This document shows, piece after piece, positions 25,354 through 34,854 of a DNA stretch of 64,000 bases. The stretch comes from Pseudomonas taetrolens (GTDB lineage: Bacteria; Pseudomonadota; Gammaproteobacteria; Pseudomonadales; Pseudomonadaceae). A program made the position numbers and the translations under genes. The notes beneath the pieces are model-generated. The model ran no database searches and had not been told where the DNA came from. It was given only the letters and a program-made list of their open reading frames with translations. Position 1 is the first letter of the stretch, and every line of letters begins with the position of its first letter. Location: contig NZ_LS483370.1 in the NCBI RefSeq assembly GCF_900475285.1, positions 3,238,001 through 3,302,000 of the forward strand. The letters run 5' to 3'.

Positions 25354-26475
25354 TCAACGCTTGCGCAAAATCACACTGCCGATCGAGTAACCGGCGCCAA
25401 ACGAACTGAGTACCGCCAGCGCACCGCTCGCCAGATCATCCTGGTAGGTGTGGAATGCGATCACGGAGCCTGCCGAACTGGTGTTGGCGTAGGTATCCAG
25501 AATCACCGGGGCCTCTTCGATCGATGCCTCACGTCCCAGCAGGCGCTTGACGATCAAATGGTTCATGCTCAGGTTGGCCTGGTGCAGCCAGAAGCGCTTC
25601 ACATCCGCGACGTCGATGCGGTTTTCCTGCAAATGCTCGGCAACCAGCTCGGCGACCATCGGGCATACATCGCGGAACACCTTGCGGCCTTCCTGCACGA
25701 ACAGCTTGTCCGGGCTGTCGGCCGCTTCATCAGAGGCACGGTTGAGAAAGCCGAAGTTGTTACGAATGTTGTTCGAGAAAGTGGTCAGCAGTTTGGTGCT
25801 GACGATATCGAACTGGTGCTCGGAGGTTGCCAGATCGGCGCGCTCGACGATCACCGCGGTGGCCGCATCACCAAAAATGAAATGGCTGTCACGGTCACGG
25901 AAATTCAAATGTCCGGTGCACACTTCAGGGCTGATCAGCAGTACGGCGCGGGCCTGACCCAACTGCACGCTGTTGCTGGCGGTCTGAATGCCAAAGGTCG
26001 CCGAAGAACAGGCCACGTTCATGTCAAAGCCAAAGCCCTGGATGCCCAGTGCCTGTTGCACTTCAATGGCAACCGCCGGATACGGCCGTTGCAGGTTGGA
26101 ACACGCCACAATCACGCCGTCGATGTCGGCAGCCGTCTTGCCCGCTCGCTCGAGTGCCTGCTTCGCGGCGCCCACTGCCATTTCGCACAGCACCGACATT
26201 TCATCATTTGAACGCTGGGGCAGACGCGGGCGCATGCGCTGCGGATCAAGGATGCCTTCCTTGTCCATGACAAAACGGCTTTTGATGCCCGATGCTTTTT
26301 CAATGAACGCAGCGCTGGACTCGGCCAGAGGCTGGAGGTCACCCGCCTCGATCGCTGCCGCGTTGTCCGCATTGAACTGTTGCACATAGGCATTGAAAGA
26401 CTGCACCAGCTCTTCGTTGGAAATGCTGTTGGCCGGGGTGTACAGGCCGGTGCCGCTGATGACGACGTTATGCAC
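25354..26475 (-). CDS. FabH-like beta-ketoacyl-ACP synthase III (PA3286-like)
   Basis: A 373-residue thiolase-fold condensing enzyme. The FabH catalytic triad is present: Cys156 in NVACSSATF, His298 in WLHQANLSMN and Asn331 in YANTSSAGS. It is longer than housekeeping FabH (about 320) because of an insertion around residues 30-100 (NAYVQQFNADNAAAIEAG). The start is the GTG at 26475, with GAGGA eight bases upstream. The neighbour hrpA and the length fit P. aeruginosa PA3286, reported to condense medium-chain acyl-CoA from fatty-acid degradation with malonyl-ACP. That link is from memory and context. Confidence 0.82.
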   Translation of the reverse strand: MHNVVISGTGLYTPANSISNEELVQSFNAYVQQFNADNAAAIEAGDLQPLAESSAAFIEKASGIKSRFVMDKEGILDPQRMRPRLPQRSNDEMSVLCEMAVGAAKQALERAGKTAADIDGVIVACSNLQRPYPAVAIEVQQALGIQGFGFDMNVACSSATFGIQTASNSVQLGQARAVLLISPEVCTGHLNFRDRDSHFIFGDAATAVIVERADLATSEHQFDIVSTKLLTTFSNNIRNNFGFLNRASDEAADSPDKLFVQEGRKVFRDVCPMVAELVAEHLQENRIDVADVKRFWLHQANLSMNHLIVKRLLGREASIEEAPVILDTYANTSSAGSVIAFHTYQDDLASGALAVLSSFGAGYSIGSVILRKR

Positions 26476-26510
26476 GGTCGTTCCTCTATATCTGTTCAGG
26501 CAGAAAATAT

Positions 26511-26526
26511 TGGCACAAACGTGCCA
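26511..26526. promoter_or_regulatory. Dyad upstream of the FabH-like gene, promoter-proximal
   Basis: TGGCAC-AAAC-GTGCCA, a perfect 6-bp inverted repeat 35 bases before the GTG start; a candidate operator. Confidence 0.4.
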
Positions 26527-26606
26527 CATCATAAAAAGGCCGTTCCCCGATCAAAGGATGAAAAGCCCTGAGTCATCTTGCTATCAAGTAGTTATAGCCG
26601 CGAAGT

Positions 26607-26622
26607 TTGCCATAAATGGCAA
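26607..26622. promoter_or_regulatory. Dyad upstream of the FabH-like gene, distal
   Basis: TTGCCAT-AA-ATGGCAA, a perfect 7-bp inverted repeat 131 bases before the FabH-like start. It also lies 74 bases downstream of the hrpA stop. Confidence 0.35.
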
Positions 26623-26695
26623 GTTTTAGCGTCATCTGCACCTGTTGGCGACAAACACCCTGCGGGCACCGGATATTTGTCACCAACGAGTGTGG

Positions 26696-29600
26696 TTAGG
26701 CGTCTACCTGACTCCACTGCTTGCTCAAACGCTTATCCGAAATCGGGACCTTGGTGCCCAATTGCTGACCGAACAACGACACCCTGTACTCCTCAAGCCA
26801 CCAGCGATAGAGCTCCAGTTGCGGATCCCGCTTGCCTTCCTGGGCATGCTTGGTGGCCCGTGCCTGGTATTGAGCCCACAGGTTGCTCAGTTCGCCGCTC
26901 CAGACCCGATCCTTTTGAACCTGTCCTGGGAGTTTTTCCAGGCGCATCTCAATCGCCTTGAGATAACGCGGTAACTCCTTGAGCCAGACCGCCGGGGTTT
27001 CCCGTACAAAACCGGGATAAACCAGATGGCTCAGCTGTTGCTTGATGTCGTTCAGGGCCACGGCCTGAGCCAGGTCAATCTTGCCCTTGAAGCGCTTTTG
27101 CAGACCGTGCCACAACTTGAGGATATCCAGGGTCAACCTGGCCAGTTTTTCGGCGTGTTCAGTCCAGGCGCCCCGTTTGCGCTCGGCCAGCGAAGCCAGG
27201 CCGGCACCATCGCGCGGCAACACCGCTTCGCCTTCAAGAATGCAGCTGTCGAGGCTGGCCAGCAGGATGTCCTCTACCAAACTCTCAACCCGACCCAGCT
27301 CGCGATACAGCAGCCCTAGCTCGGTCATGCCCGGCAATTTACCGCGCAGAAATTTCGCCGTCTCGGCCAATTGCTGCATCAATAACCGCTGCAAGGCACG
27401 TCGATGCTGGTATTCCGCTTCGGCCGGGGTCGAGAAGCGCCCTTCCTTGACCGTATTGCCCTCTTCCACCAGCGCCGGGTAGACCGTCATCGACAACCCG
27501 GCAATCTTCTGCTGGGTTTTCTCGGCCACCGGAGCAAATACCTTGGCCTCGACCGGCTGCTGACTCCTGGCTGTTTGCGGCACCGCCAGTGCGGCCTGAC
27601 TGGCTTGGGCAAAGCGCGCGGTCAACTCGGCCAGATCGCGCCCTTCACCGAGGAACTTGCCGTCAGCGTCGACAATCTCCAGGTTCATTTTCAGGTGGTT
27701 TTCCACCTGCTGCGCGGCTTCCGCCCAGGCCTCGTCACTCACTCGCGCCCCGGTCATGCGCAGCAACTCACGGCCCAATGCCTGGGGCAAGGAGCCTTCG
27801 GCAAATTCCAGGCGCTGCAAGGCGGCTTTGACGAAGTCCGGCACCGGCACGAAATTTTTGCGCAAAGCTTTGGGCAAACTGCGTACCAGAGCGATGCATT
27901 TGGCTTCAATCATGCCTGGCACCAGCCACTCCAGACGTTCCGGAGGCAACACCGAAAGCAAAGGTGCTGGCACCTTGACCGTTACCCCGTCACGAGGGTG
28001 ATTGGGTTCAAAGTGATAGCTCAGCTCCAGGGTCAGATCACCCAGGTGCAGAGTGTCCGGGTAATGCCGGGCGGTGATTTCGGTGGCCTCGCGGGCCAGC
28101 ACGTCCTCTTCGCGCATGATCAACAGCTGCGGGTCTTTCTGGCTGTTAACCCGGTACCAGCTGTCAAAGGTGGCGGTCTGATGAATCTCTGCCGGCAGGC
28201 GAGCGTCATAGAACGCATAGAGGGTTTCTTCGTCGGCCAGGATGTCACGGCGGCGGGCCTTGGCCTCCAGCTCGTCGAGTTGTTCCAGCAACTGCGCATT
28301 GGCCGTCAGGCATTTGGCCCGCGACTGAATCTCGCCGCGCACCAGCCCTTCGCGGATAAACAGCTCGCGGGACAGCACAGGATCAATCGGCCCGTAATGC
28401 ACTGCACGCCGACCCACCACGATCAGCCCGAACAGGGTGATTTGCTCATAAGCCACCACTTGTCCGCGCTTCTTCTCCCAATGCGGTTCAAAGTGGTTCT
28501 TCTTGATCAGGTGCCCGGCCAGCGGCTCGATCCAGTCCGGCTCGATCTTGGCCACCATCCGTGCATACAGCTTGGTGGTTTCGACCAGTTCGGCGGTCAT
28601 CAGCCATTGCGGACGTTTTTTGCCCAGACCAGACGAGGGGTGAATCCAGAACCGGCGCTGGCGGGCGCCCAGGTAATCGCCGTCTTCGGTCTTCTGCCCG
28701 ATCTGACTGAGCAAACCTGACAACACCGCCTTGTGCAGCTTGGGGTAATCGGCCGGCTCTTTATTGACCGTCAGCTGAAGGTCGCGGCAGATCAGGCTCA
28801 ATTGCCGGTGAGAGTCGCGCCATTCACGCAACCGCAGGTAATTGAGAAAGTTCTTGCGGCACCAGTTACGCAGCGGGCTGGCCGTCAGCGCCTGGCGCTG
28901 TTCTTCAAAGCCGCGCCAGACATTGATCAACCCGGCGAAATCCGAGTCTACGTCTTTCCATTGTGCGTGGGCTTGATCGGCCGCTTGCTGACGCTCGGGC
29001 GGGCGTTCCCGCGGGTCTTGCACCGACATCGCACTGGCGACGATCAACACTTCCTGCAAGCTGCCGAGTTTGGCGGCTTCCAGCAACATGCGCCCCATCC
29101 GCGGATCAACCGGCAAGCGGGCCAATTGGCGGCCCAGCGGTGTCAGTTGATTCTCGCGGTTTACCGCCGACAGCTCTTGCAGCAGATTAAAGCCGTCAGT
29201 GATGGCCTTGCCATCCGGCGGCTCGATAAACGGGAAGGCTGTAATCTCGCCCAGGCGCAGGTGCAGCATTTGCAGGATCACTGCCGCCAGGTTGGTGCGC
29301 AGGATCTCCGGGTCGGTAAATTCCGGACGCCCGTTGAAATCTTCTTCGGCGTACAAACGCACGCAAATACCCGGCTCAACCCGGCCGCAGCGACCTTTAC
29401 GCTGATTGGCACTGGCCTGGGAAATCGCCTCGATCGGCAAACGCTGAACCTTGGCCCGGTAGCTGTAACGGCTGATCCGTGCCGTACCGCTGTCGATCAC
29501 ATAGCGAATGCCCGGCACGGTCAGCGAGGTTTCCGCCACGTTGGTCGCCAGTACCACGCGGCGCCCCGGGTGCGACTGAAAGATGCGCTGCTGTTCGGCA

Positions 29601-30607
29601 GGCGACAGTCGCGCATACAAAGGCAGGATTTCGGTGTGCTTGAGCTGCGCCTTGCGCAACATGTCGGCGGCATCGCGAATTTCCCGCTCACCGGGCAAAA
29701 ACACCAGCACATCCCCCGGGCTCTTGCGCTCGCTACGCTCAAATGCAGCGATCTCATCGAGGGTGGCGATGATCGCCTGATCGACGCTCAAGTCCTCTTC
29801 GACGCTGTTGCCCTCTTCGTCCTGCTCGGAGGTCAGCGGTCGATACCAGGTTTCGACCGGGAAGGTACGGCCCGAGACTTCGACGATCGGCGCATCATTG
29901 AAGTGCTTGGAAAAACGCTCCAGATCGATGGTGGCCGAGGTGATGATGACCTTCAGGTCCGGGCGCCGCGGCAGCAGGATTTTCAGGTAACCCAGCAAAA
30001 AGTCGATGTTCAGGCTTCGTTCGTGGGCTTCGTCGACGATGATCGTGTCGTAACGCTCCAGATAGCGGTCGTGCTGGGTTTCAGCCAGCAAGATGCCATC
30101 GGTCATCAGCTTGATCAGGGTATTGGAATCGCTTTGATCCTCGAACCGCACCTGATACCCGACCAGCGCGCCCAGGGGCGTGGCCAGTTCTTCGGCCACC
30201 CGGCTGGCAACACTGCGGGCGGCGATTCGCCGGGGTTGTGTGTGGCCAATCAGGCCATGCTGCCCACGACCGATCTCAAGACAGATTTTCGGCAACTGGG
30301 TGGTTTTGCCCGAGCCGGTCTCACCGGCCAGAATCAGCACCTGATGCTTGAGCAAAGCGGCCTTGATTTCATCGCGCTTGGCGGCAATCGGCAGGTTTTC
30401 GTCATAACGAATCAACGGCACACTCGCCGCCCGCGCCGTGACCTGCGCGCACGAAGCCTGCACCCGTTCAGCCCATGCGGCCAACTTGGCGTCGTCAGGC
30501 TTTTTGCGCAGCTCATGCAATTGACGCCGCAACTTGTGGCGGTCGGCAATCATGGCTTGATCAAGGTTTTTCAACAGTTGGTCGATAGCAGGCGATTCGT
30601 CAGTCAT
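26696..30607 (-). CDS. hrpA: ATP-dependent RNA helicase HrpA
   Basis: A 1303-residue DEAH-box helicase, the usual HrpA length. Motifs in order: Walker A AGETGSGKTT (about 94-103), HTQPRRIAARS, DEAH (192-195), SATI, VFLPGEREI, TNVAETSLTVPGI, QRKGRCGR, then the HA2, OB-fold and long C-terminal DUF3418 region. E. coli HrpA resolves stalled or collided ribosomes. The ATG at 30607 (MTDESPAIDQLL) is preferred to a TTG seven codons upstream. It is 87 bases downstream of aceK on the same strand. Confidence 0.95.
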   Translation of the reverse strand: MTDESPAIDQLLKNLDQAMIADRHKLRRQLHELRKKPDDAKLAAWAERVQASCAQVTARAASVPLIRYDENLPIAAKRDEIKAALLKHQVLILAGETGSGKTTQLPKICLEIGRGQHGLIGHTQPRRIAARSVASRVAEELATPLGALVGYQVRFEDQSDSNTLIKLMTDGILLAETQHDRYLERYDTIIVDEAHERSLNIDFLLGYLKILLPRRPDLKVIITSATIDLERFSKHFNDAPIVEVSGRTFPVETWYRPLTSEQDEEGNSVEEDLSVDQAIIATLDEIAAFERSERKSPGDVLVFLPGEREIRDAADMLRKAQLKHTEILPLYARLSPAEQQRIFQSHPGRRVVLATNVAETSLTVPGIRYVIDSGTARISRYSYRAKVQRLPIEAISQASANQRKGRCGRVEPGICVRLYAEEDFNGRPEFTDPEILRTNLAAVILQMLHLRLGEITAFPFIEPPDGKAITDGFNLLQELSAVNRENQLTPLGRQLARLPVDPRMGRMLLEAAKLGSLQEVLIVASAMSVQDPRERPPERQQAADQAHAQWKDVDSDFAGLINVWRGFEEQRQALTASPLRNWCRKNFLNYLRLREWRDSHRQLSLICRDLQLTVNKEPADYPKLHKAVLSGLLSQIGQKTEDGDYLGARQRRFWIHPSSGLGKKRPQWLMTAELVETTKLYARMVAKIEPDWIEPLAGHLIKKNHFEPHWEKKRGQVVAYEQITLFGLIVVGRRAVHYGPIDPVLSRELFIREGLVRGEIQSRAKCLTANAQLLEQLDELEAKARRRDILADEETLYAFYDARLPAEIHQTATFDSWYRVNSQKDPQLLIMREEDVLAREATEITARHYPDTLHLGDLTLELSYHFEPNHPRDGVTVKVPAPLLSVLPPERLEWLVPGMIEAKCIALVRSLPKALRKNFVPVPDFVKAALQRLEFAEGSLPQALGRELLRMTGARVSDEAWAEAAQQVENHLKMNLEIVDADGKFLGEGRDLAELTARFAQASQAALAVPQTARSQQPVEAKVFAPVAEKTQQKIAGLSMTVYPALVEEGNTVKEGRFSTPAEAEYQHRRALQRLLMQQLAETAKFLRGKLPGMTELGLLYRELGRVESLVEDILLASLDSCILEGEAVLPRDGAGLASLAERKRGAWTEHAEKLARLTLDILKLWHGLQKRFKGKIDLAQAVALNDIKQQLSHLVYPGFVRETPAVWLKELPRYLKAIEMRLEKLPGQVQKDRVWSGELSNLWAQYQARATKHAQEGKRDPQLELYRWWLEEYRVSLFGQQLGTKVPISDKRLSKQWSQVDA

Positions 30608-30694
30608 CAGGTGCGCAAAAGTCTTCAAAAATGCAGGGGCCGGATTGTCGCAGATTTAAGCGCTTATGCACGAATCTGTAGGAACAGGCAGCAC

Positions 30695-32404
30695 CTATCC
30701 CTTACGCCGATACGGAAACACGTCAATCACCTTGCCTGCGGTAATTGCCGCCTGCAGGCCTTTCCAGTAATTGGCATCGTAGATCTCACCGTGCAGTTCG
30801 CTGAACAGGCGGCGCTGACCGGCGTCGGCGAACAGGAACGGCGGGAACTCTTCAGGAAACACGTCCAGCGGCCCGATGGAATACCAGGGCTCACTGGCCA
30901 TTTCATCTTCAGGGGTTCGAGGCTGCGGAATGTACCGAAAGTTGGCTTCGGTCAAGTAACAGATTTCGTCGTAGTCATAGAACACCACGCGGCCGTGGCG
31001 GGTGACGCCGAAGTTTTTCAGCAGCATGTCGCCGGGGAAAATATTGGCCGCCGCCAATTGCTTGATCGCCAGCCCATAGTCGTCCAGCACTTCGCGGGTT
31101 TGCGCGTCGCTGGCACTCTCCAGGTACAGATTGAGCGGGGTCATGCGCCGCTCGGTCCAGCAATGGCGGATCAGCAGCGTGTCGCCCTCGACGACCACTG
31201 TTGAAGGGGCCACCTCGAGCAATTCGGCCAGGCAATCAGGGGCGAACTTGCTCAGCGGGAAGCGGAAATCTGCGAATTCCTGGGTGTCGGCCATGCGCCC
31301 TACCCGATCGACATGCTTCACCAGCCGGTACTTTTCAATCACCGTGGCACGGCTGATGTTTTTCGACGGCGAGAAACGGTCCTTGATCAGCTTGAATACC
31401 GTGTTGAAGCCCGGCAACGTGAACACGGTCATGACCATGCCGCGAACCCCTGGCGCCATGATGAAACGGTCGTCAGTGGTGGCCAGGTGGTTGATCAGGG
31501 CACGGTAAAATTCGGACTTGCCGTGTTTGTAAAAACCGATCGAGGTATAGAGCTCGGCGATGTGCTTGCCGGGCAAGATACGCTGGAGAAACCCGACAAA
31601 CTCCGCCGGCACAGGTACATCCACCATGAAGTACGAGCGGGTGAACGAGAAAATGATCGACACTTCAGCTTCATCGGTGATCACCGCGTCTGCCTGAATT
31701 CCCCCGCCTTCACGGTGCACAAACGCGATGACCAGCGGCCACTGCTCATCCTGGTTGTAGAGCCGCCCAACGAGGTAGGCTCCCTTGTTTCGATAGAGCG
31801 CAGAAGAGAACAGCTCAAGGTTCAAGCCTGGGTCTTTGCAGACCCAGTCCGGCAAACTGTCCCGCAGCTGCCCTTCAAGTCGACGCAAATCCCCCGGCAA
31901 ATCGGCGTAGGGTTCACTGAACCCGTAATCGGCGCAAATCTGCGCCAGGGTGCGACTCAACTGACCGGCCGGACGATAAGTGCGGGTCTGCGCCGCACGG
32001 GCCTGACGCTGCAGCGGGCGTGTGGTGTGGATAAACATGCAGCGGTCGCTGATCAGGTCATGGCTGAACAGGCTGCAAAAGATCGAGTTGTACCAGGTCT
32101 CGGCCAGCTCATCGTCAAAGCGCAGGTCAATCAGGCTGATGTAGGCACGCTTGACCTGCGGCCAATGCACCGCATTCAACAAGCCCTTTTCGGCGAATGT
32201 CGCCTGCAAACGCTGGTTGAGCTGATTGACCTTCTGCTCATACAGGTTGATCCGTGCCGCCGACGCGATCTGCGCTTCTTGCCATAATGCGCCTTCAAAA
32301 CGGGCCCGGGCGCCATCAGTGATGTGTCGAAACGGCTCACGGTAATCATCGAAGCCTTCGAGGATCATGTGTGCAATCGCTGCTGCCGGCCAGGACTGGG
32401 GCAT
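30695..32404 (-). CDS. aceK: Isocitrate dehydrogenase kinase/phosphatase
   Basis: A 569-residue AceK, the bifunctional enzyme that phosphorylates and dephosphorylates isocitrate dehydrogenase and so directs carbon between the Krebs cycle and the glyoxylate shunt. Recognisable segments are the regulatory N-terminal half ([19 protein letters not shown] type), the ATP-loop [26 protein letters not shown], and the catalytic [20 protein letters not shown]. It stands apart from glyoxylate-shunt genes, as in other pseudomonads. The start is the ATG at 32404. Confidence 0.95.
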   Translation of the reverse strand: MPQSWPAAAIAHMILEGFDDYREPFRHITDGARARFEGALWQEAQIASAARINLYEQKVNQLNQRLQATFAEKGLLNAVHWPQVKRAYISLIDLRFDDELAETWYNSIFCSLFSHDLISDRCMFIHTTRPLQRQARAAQTRTYRPAGQLSRTLAQICADYGFSEPYADLPGDLRRLEGQLRDSLPDWVCKDPGLNLELFSSALYRNKGAYLVGRLYNQDEQWPLVIAFVHREGGGIQADAVITDEAEVSIIFSFTRSYFMVDVPVPAEFVGFLQRILPGKHIAELYTSIGFYKHGKSEFYRALINHLATTDDRFIMAPGVRGMVMTVFTLPGFNTVFKLIKDRFSPSKNISRATVIEKYRLVKHVDRVGRMADTQEFADFRFPLSKFAPDCLAELLEVAPSTVVVEGDTLLIRHCWTERRMTPLNLYLESASDAQTREVLDDYGLAIKQLAAANIFPGDMLLKNFGVTRHGRVVFYDYDEICYLTEANFRYIPQPRTPEDEMASEPWYSIGPLDVFPEEFPPFLFADAGQRRLFSELHGEIYDANYWKGLQAAITAGKVIDVFPYRRKG

Positions 32405-32548
32405 TGTGAGACCTCCACACGACGGTAGAAGAGCCGTGGATCGACTGAGCTTAGTGGCCCGGTGTCAAACCACGCAACCATTGCCATGTGCGCAACATCC
32501 CCTACACTGCCCGGCTCAAGCTCCCGCTTAAACCAGCAAGGAAACTAC

Positions 32549-33448
32549 GTGAAACTCGTCGATATCATGCGCATGCTGTCACTGGCAGGCATTTGGGGTG
32601 CCAGCTTTCTGTTCATGCGGATTATCGCTCCGGTTCTTGGGTCCATTCCTACTGCTTTTTTTCGGGTCTCCATCGCCGCCACCGGCCTGGTGGTGATCCT
32701 CGCGCTGATGCGCGTGCGCTGGAACTTCGGTGGCAAATTCAAAGTCGTGTTGATCCTCGGCGTCATCAACTCCGGACTACCCGCCACGTTGTATTCCGTG
32801 GCCGCACTGGTGCTGCCGGCCGGCTACTCAGCGATTTTCAACGCAACGACCCCGTTGATGGGGGTATTGATCGGTGGGCTGTTTTTCAGCGAAAAACTCA
32901 CCCTGACCAAAATGAGCGGCGTATTTCTGGGGCTGCTCGGGGTGGGGATCCTGACCCGCGCCGGCCCTGTGGCATTCGACATCGACCTGCTGATGGGGGC
33001 TCTCGCTTGCCTGCTGGCCACCACCTGCTATGGCTTTGCCGGCTTTCTGGCACGCCGCTGGCTGGATCAGCAAGGTGGTCTTGATCCGAGACTCTCGGCC
33101 CTGGGCAGCATGCTGGGCGCCACCTTGTTTCTATTACCGTTGTTCGGGCTGAGCCTGATCAATCAACCGCCCGCCAGTTGGGGCGGTGCGAGCGTCTGGC
33201 TGTCGTTACTGGGCCTGGGGCTTGTCTGCACGGCATTCGCCTACATTCTGTACTTCCGTTTACTGACCAGCATCGGTCCGGTCAAATCCATGACCGTGAC
33301 CTTTATGATCCCGCCTTTCGGCGTGCTCTGGGGCGCCCTGTTTCTGGATGAACCGCTGTCGATGGCGCATGTCTATGGCGGGCTGCTGATTGCCGTGGCG
33401 TTGTGGTTGGTGTTAAAGCCGGCAACGCCGGACAAGCAGATTGCATGA
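32549..33448 (+). CDS. EamA-family (DMT) transporter
   Basis: A 299-residue ten-helix EamA permease. The first repeat begins MLSLAGIWGASFLFMRIIAP and contains PAGYSAIFNATTPLMG; the second contains KSMTVTFMIPPFGVLWGALF and FLDEPLS. I use the GTG at 32549, since AAGGA lies seven bases upstream; a further 29 open codons precede it. The substrate is unknown. A hairpin and REP sequence follow the stop. Confidence 0.85.
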   Translation: MKLVDIMRMLSLAGIWGASFLFMRIIAPVLGSIPTAFFRVSIAATGLVVILALMRVRWNFGGKFKVVLILGVINSGLPATLYSVAALVLPAGYSAIFNATTPLMGVLIGGLFFSEKLTLTKMSGVFLGLLGVGILTRAGPVAFDIDLLMGALACLLATTCYGFAGFLARRWLDQQGGLDPRLSALGSMLGATLFLLPLFGLSLINQPPASWGGASVWLSLLGLGLVCTAFAYILYFRLLTSIGPVKSMTVTFMIPPFGVLWGALFLDEPLSMAHVYGGLLIAVALWLVLKPATPDKQIA

Positions 33449-33454
33449 TACCGG

Positions 33455-33549
33455 GGGGTGCAGCGCACCCCATCGCAGCCTTCGGCAGCGGCTACAGAAC
33501 CCCCAAAATCCGTAGCAGCAGTCGAGCGGAGCGAGGCCGCGTCCGGGGG
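33455..33549. repeat. REP-like repeat, copy 2, with flanking hairpin
   Basis: The hairpin GGGGTGC-AGC-GCACCCC (33455-33471) is followed by the REP arm TCGCAGCCTTCGGCAGCGG at 33473 running to CTACA at 33496, which matches the right arm of the copy at 1541-1563 with two differences over 23 bases. A second GC-rich segment (33512-33549, AGTCGAGCGGAGCGAGG) of a type common between Pseudomonas genes ends the block. It lies between two convergent EamA genes. Confidence 0.7.
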
Positions 33550-33651
33550 TTTACCCGCCCGCCTTCAGGTCCTGAGCCGTCAAATGCCGTGACACATCCA
33601 GCGGGCAGGTACACCCGGCTTTACGACGGCTACGCCGCCGGGGCGTGCGGC

Positions 33652-34515
33652 CTATACCGTTTTGCGGAACACGAACATCAATCCAATGATGATCATGGCC
33701 ATGCCCAGCACACTCAACGCTGCCAGCTTATTGCCAAAGACCAGGTAATCCATGATCGCTGTCACGGCAGGCACCAGGTAAAACAGGCTGGTGACATTCA
33801 CCAGATTGCCTTTGGCGATCATCCGGTACAGCAATAAGGTCGCCAGCACCGACACCACCAGCCCCATCCATAACACCGGTACGACAAAGCCGACGCTGTG
33901 CTCGAAATGAAACGGCTGGAACGGCACAAACACACCGCACGCCAACAAACCGGCCAGATATTGCAAAGGCAAGGTGCCCAACGGGTTCTCAGTGATGCGC
34001 TTCTGCATCAAGGTGCCCAGCGTCATGCTGGCCAGCGCCAGCACCGCAAAGAGCATTCCGAGCCACGACAGGCCCGCCAGTCCGATCCCCTGATACACCA
34101 CCAGAATCAACCCGGTCAGCCCCAGCACCAGCCCCAGGGAGCGACTCCATGAATGGCGGCGCTCCATGATCACCGCCGTCAAAATCGGCTGCACCCCCAT
34201 CACGGTCGCCATCACTCCCGGCGTGACCTTGAGGTCCAGGGCCAGTATGTAAAAAATCTGATAGGCGCCGAGCAGCACAACCCCGGTTAACAGCGCATAT
34301 CCCAGGGTGTGGAGGCTGCGAGGCCGTTTGAATTTCATCAAAGGGGTTAACAGCAGCAGTGCCAACAGGGCAATGGCAAAGCGGATCAGCAGAAAGGCAA
34401 AGGGCGAAGCATGAGCCAGCCCCCATTTGGAGAAAATGGCGCCACTGCTCCACAGCAGTACAAACAGGCTCGTGGAAGCAGCCGCCAATGCGGACTCTTT
34501 AGAAATGGAAAACAT
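33652..34515 (-). CDS. EamA-family (DMT) transporter
   Basis: A 287-residue ten-helix EamA permease. It starts MFSISKESALAAASTSLFV and then has LLWSSGAIFSKWGLAHASPF, the usual entry of the first EamA repeat. The second repeat ends LFYLVPAVTAIMDYLVFGNK, with the Pro-Ala-Val motif typical of these proteins. The start is the ATG at 34515; a GTG three codons upstream is possible. It is convergent with the EamA gene at 32549 but not its close copy. Substrate unknown. Confidence 0.83.
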   Translation of the reverse strand: MFSISKESALAAASTSLFVLLWSSGAIFSKWGLAHASPFAFLLIRFAIALLALLLLTPLMKFKRPRSLHTLGYALLTGVVLLGAYQIFYILALDLKVTPGVMATVMGVQPILTAVIMERRHSWSRSLGLVLGLTGLILVVYQGIGLAGLSWLGMLFAVLALASMTLGTLMQKRITENPLGTLPLQYLAGLLACGVFVPFQPFHFEHSVGFVVPVLWMGLVVSVLATLLLYRMIAKGNLVNVTSLFYLVPAVTAIMDYLVFGNKLAALSVLGMAMIIIGLMFVFRKTV

Positions 34516-34854
34516 GGACAACACCTGTCATCAGACAAAAAGCCAACTCAGCCGGGGCTGAAGTTCAGTATTTTTCAGACGGGTACGGGCAGCTGAATGA
34601 TCAGCTCAGCCCGTAACAACACCCGGTGGCGATACGACGACGTACACCACGGTGCTGCTGACAGGAGGGGGATAGTGACTGATCTGCACAGGCTGCTGGA
34701 TCCCGCACGGCACAACACCAGCAGAGACTGCTGATTTGACGGTACCGTGGATAAGGGAAAGTGGCATGTGCTGATCTTTCTTGAAGATAAGGACGTGAGC
34801 ACCAGGCTCATTGAGCGCCAACTATAAACAGCGCTCAACACAAATTGCAACAAC
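34516..34854. other. Intergenic region with a weak open frame
   Basis: 339 bases between the EamA gene and lpxO. On the minus strand a frame at 34606-34821 (71 codons from a TTG, or 53 from an ATG: MPLSLIHGTVKSAVSAGVV) has no clear ribosome binding site. The peptide has a Pro/Val-rich end (SHYPPPVSSTVVYVV). It could be a small protein, but I cannot support it. No hairpin with a T-tract was seen. Confidence 0.3.

Noticed and set aside
26511..26526. A sigma-54 promoter in the dyad upstream of the FabH-like gene (TGGCACG on the minus strand)
   Set aside because: The GG and GC elements are nine bases apart instead of ten, so the fit to the -24/-12 pattern is off by one.
28733..31204. An 823-codon open frame opposite hrpA and aceK
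   Set aside because: It is the antisense shadow of hrpA and aceK, typical of high-GC genes, without any domain or ribosome binding site.
34606..34821. A 71-codon frame between the EamA gene and lpxO
   Set aside because: It begins with TTG directly after a stop, has no ribosome binding site, and its sequence matches no family I know; kept only as a note in the intergenic entry.
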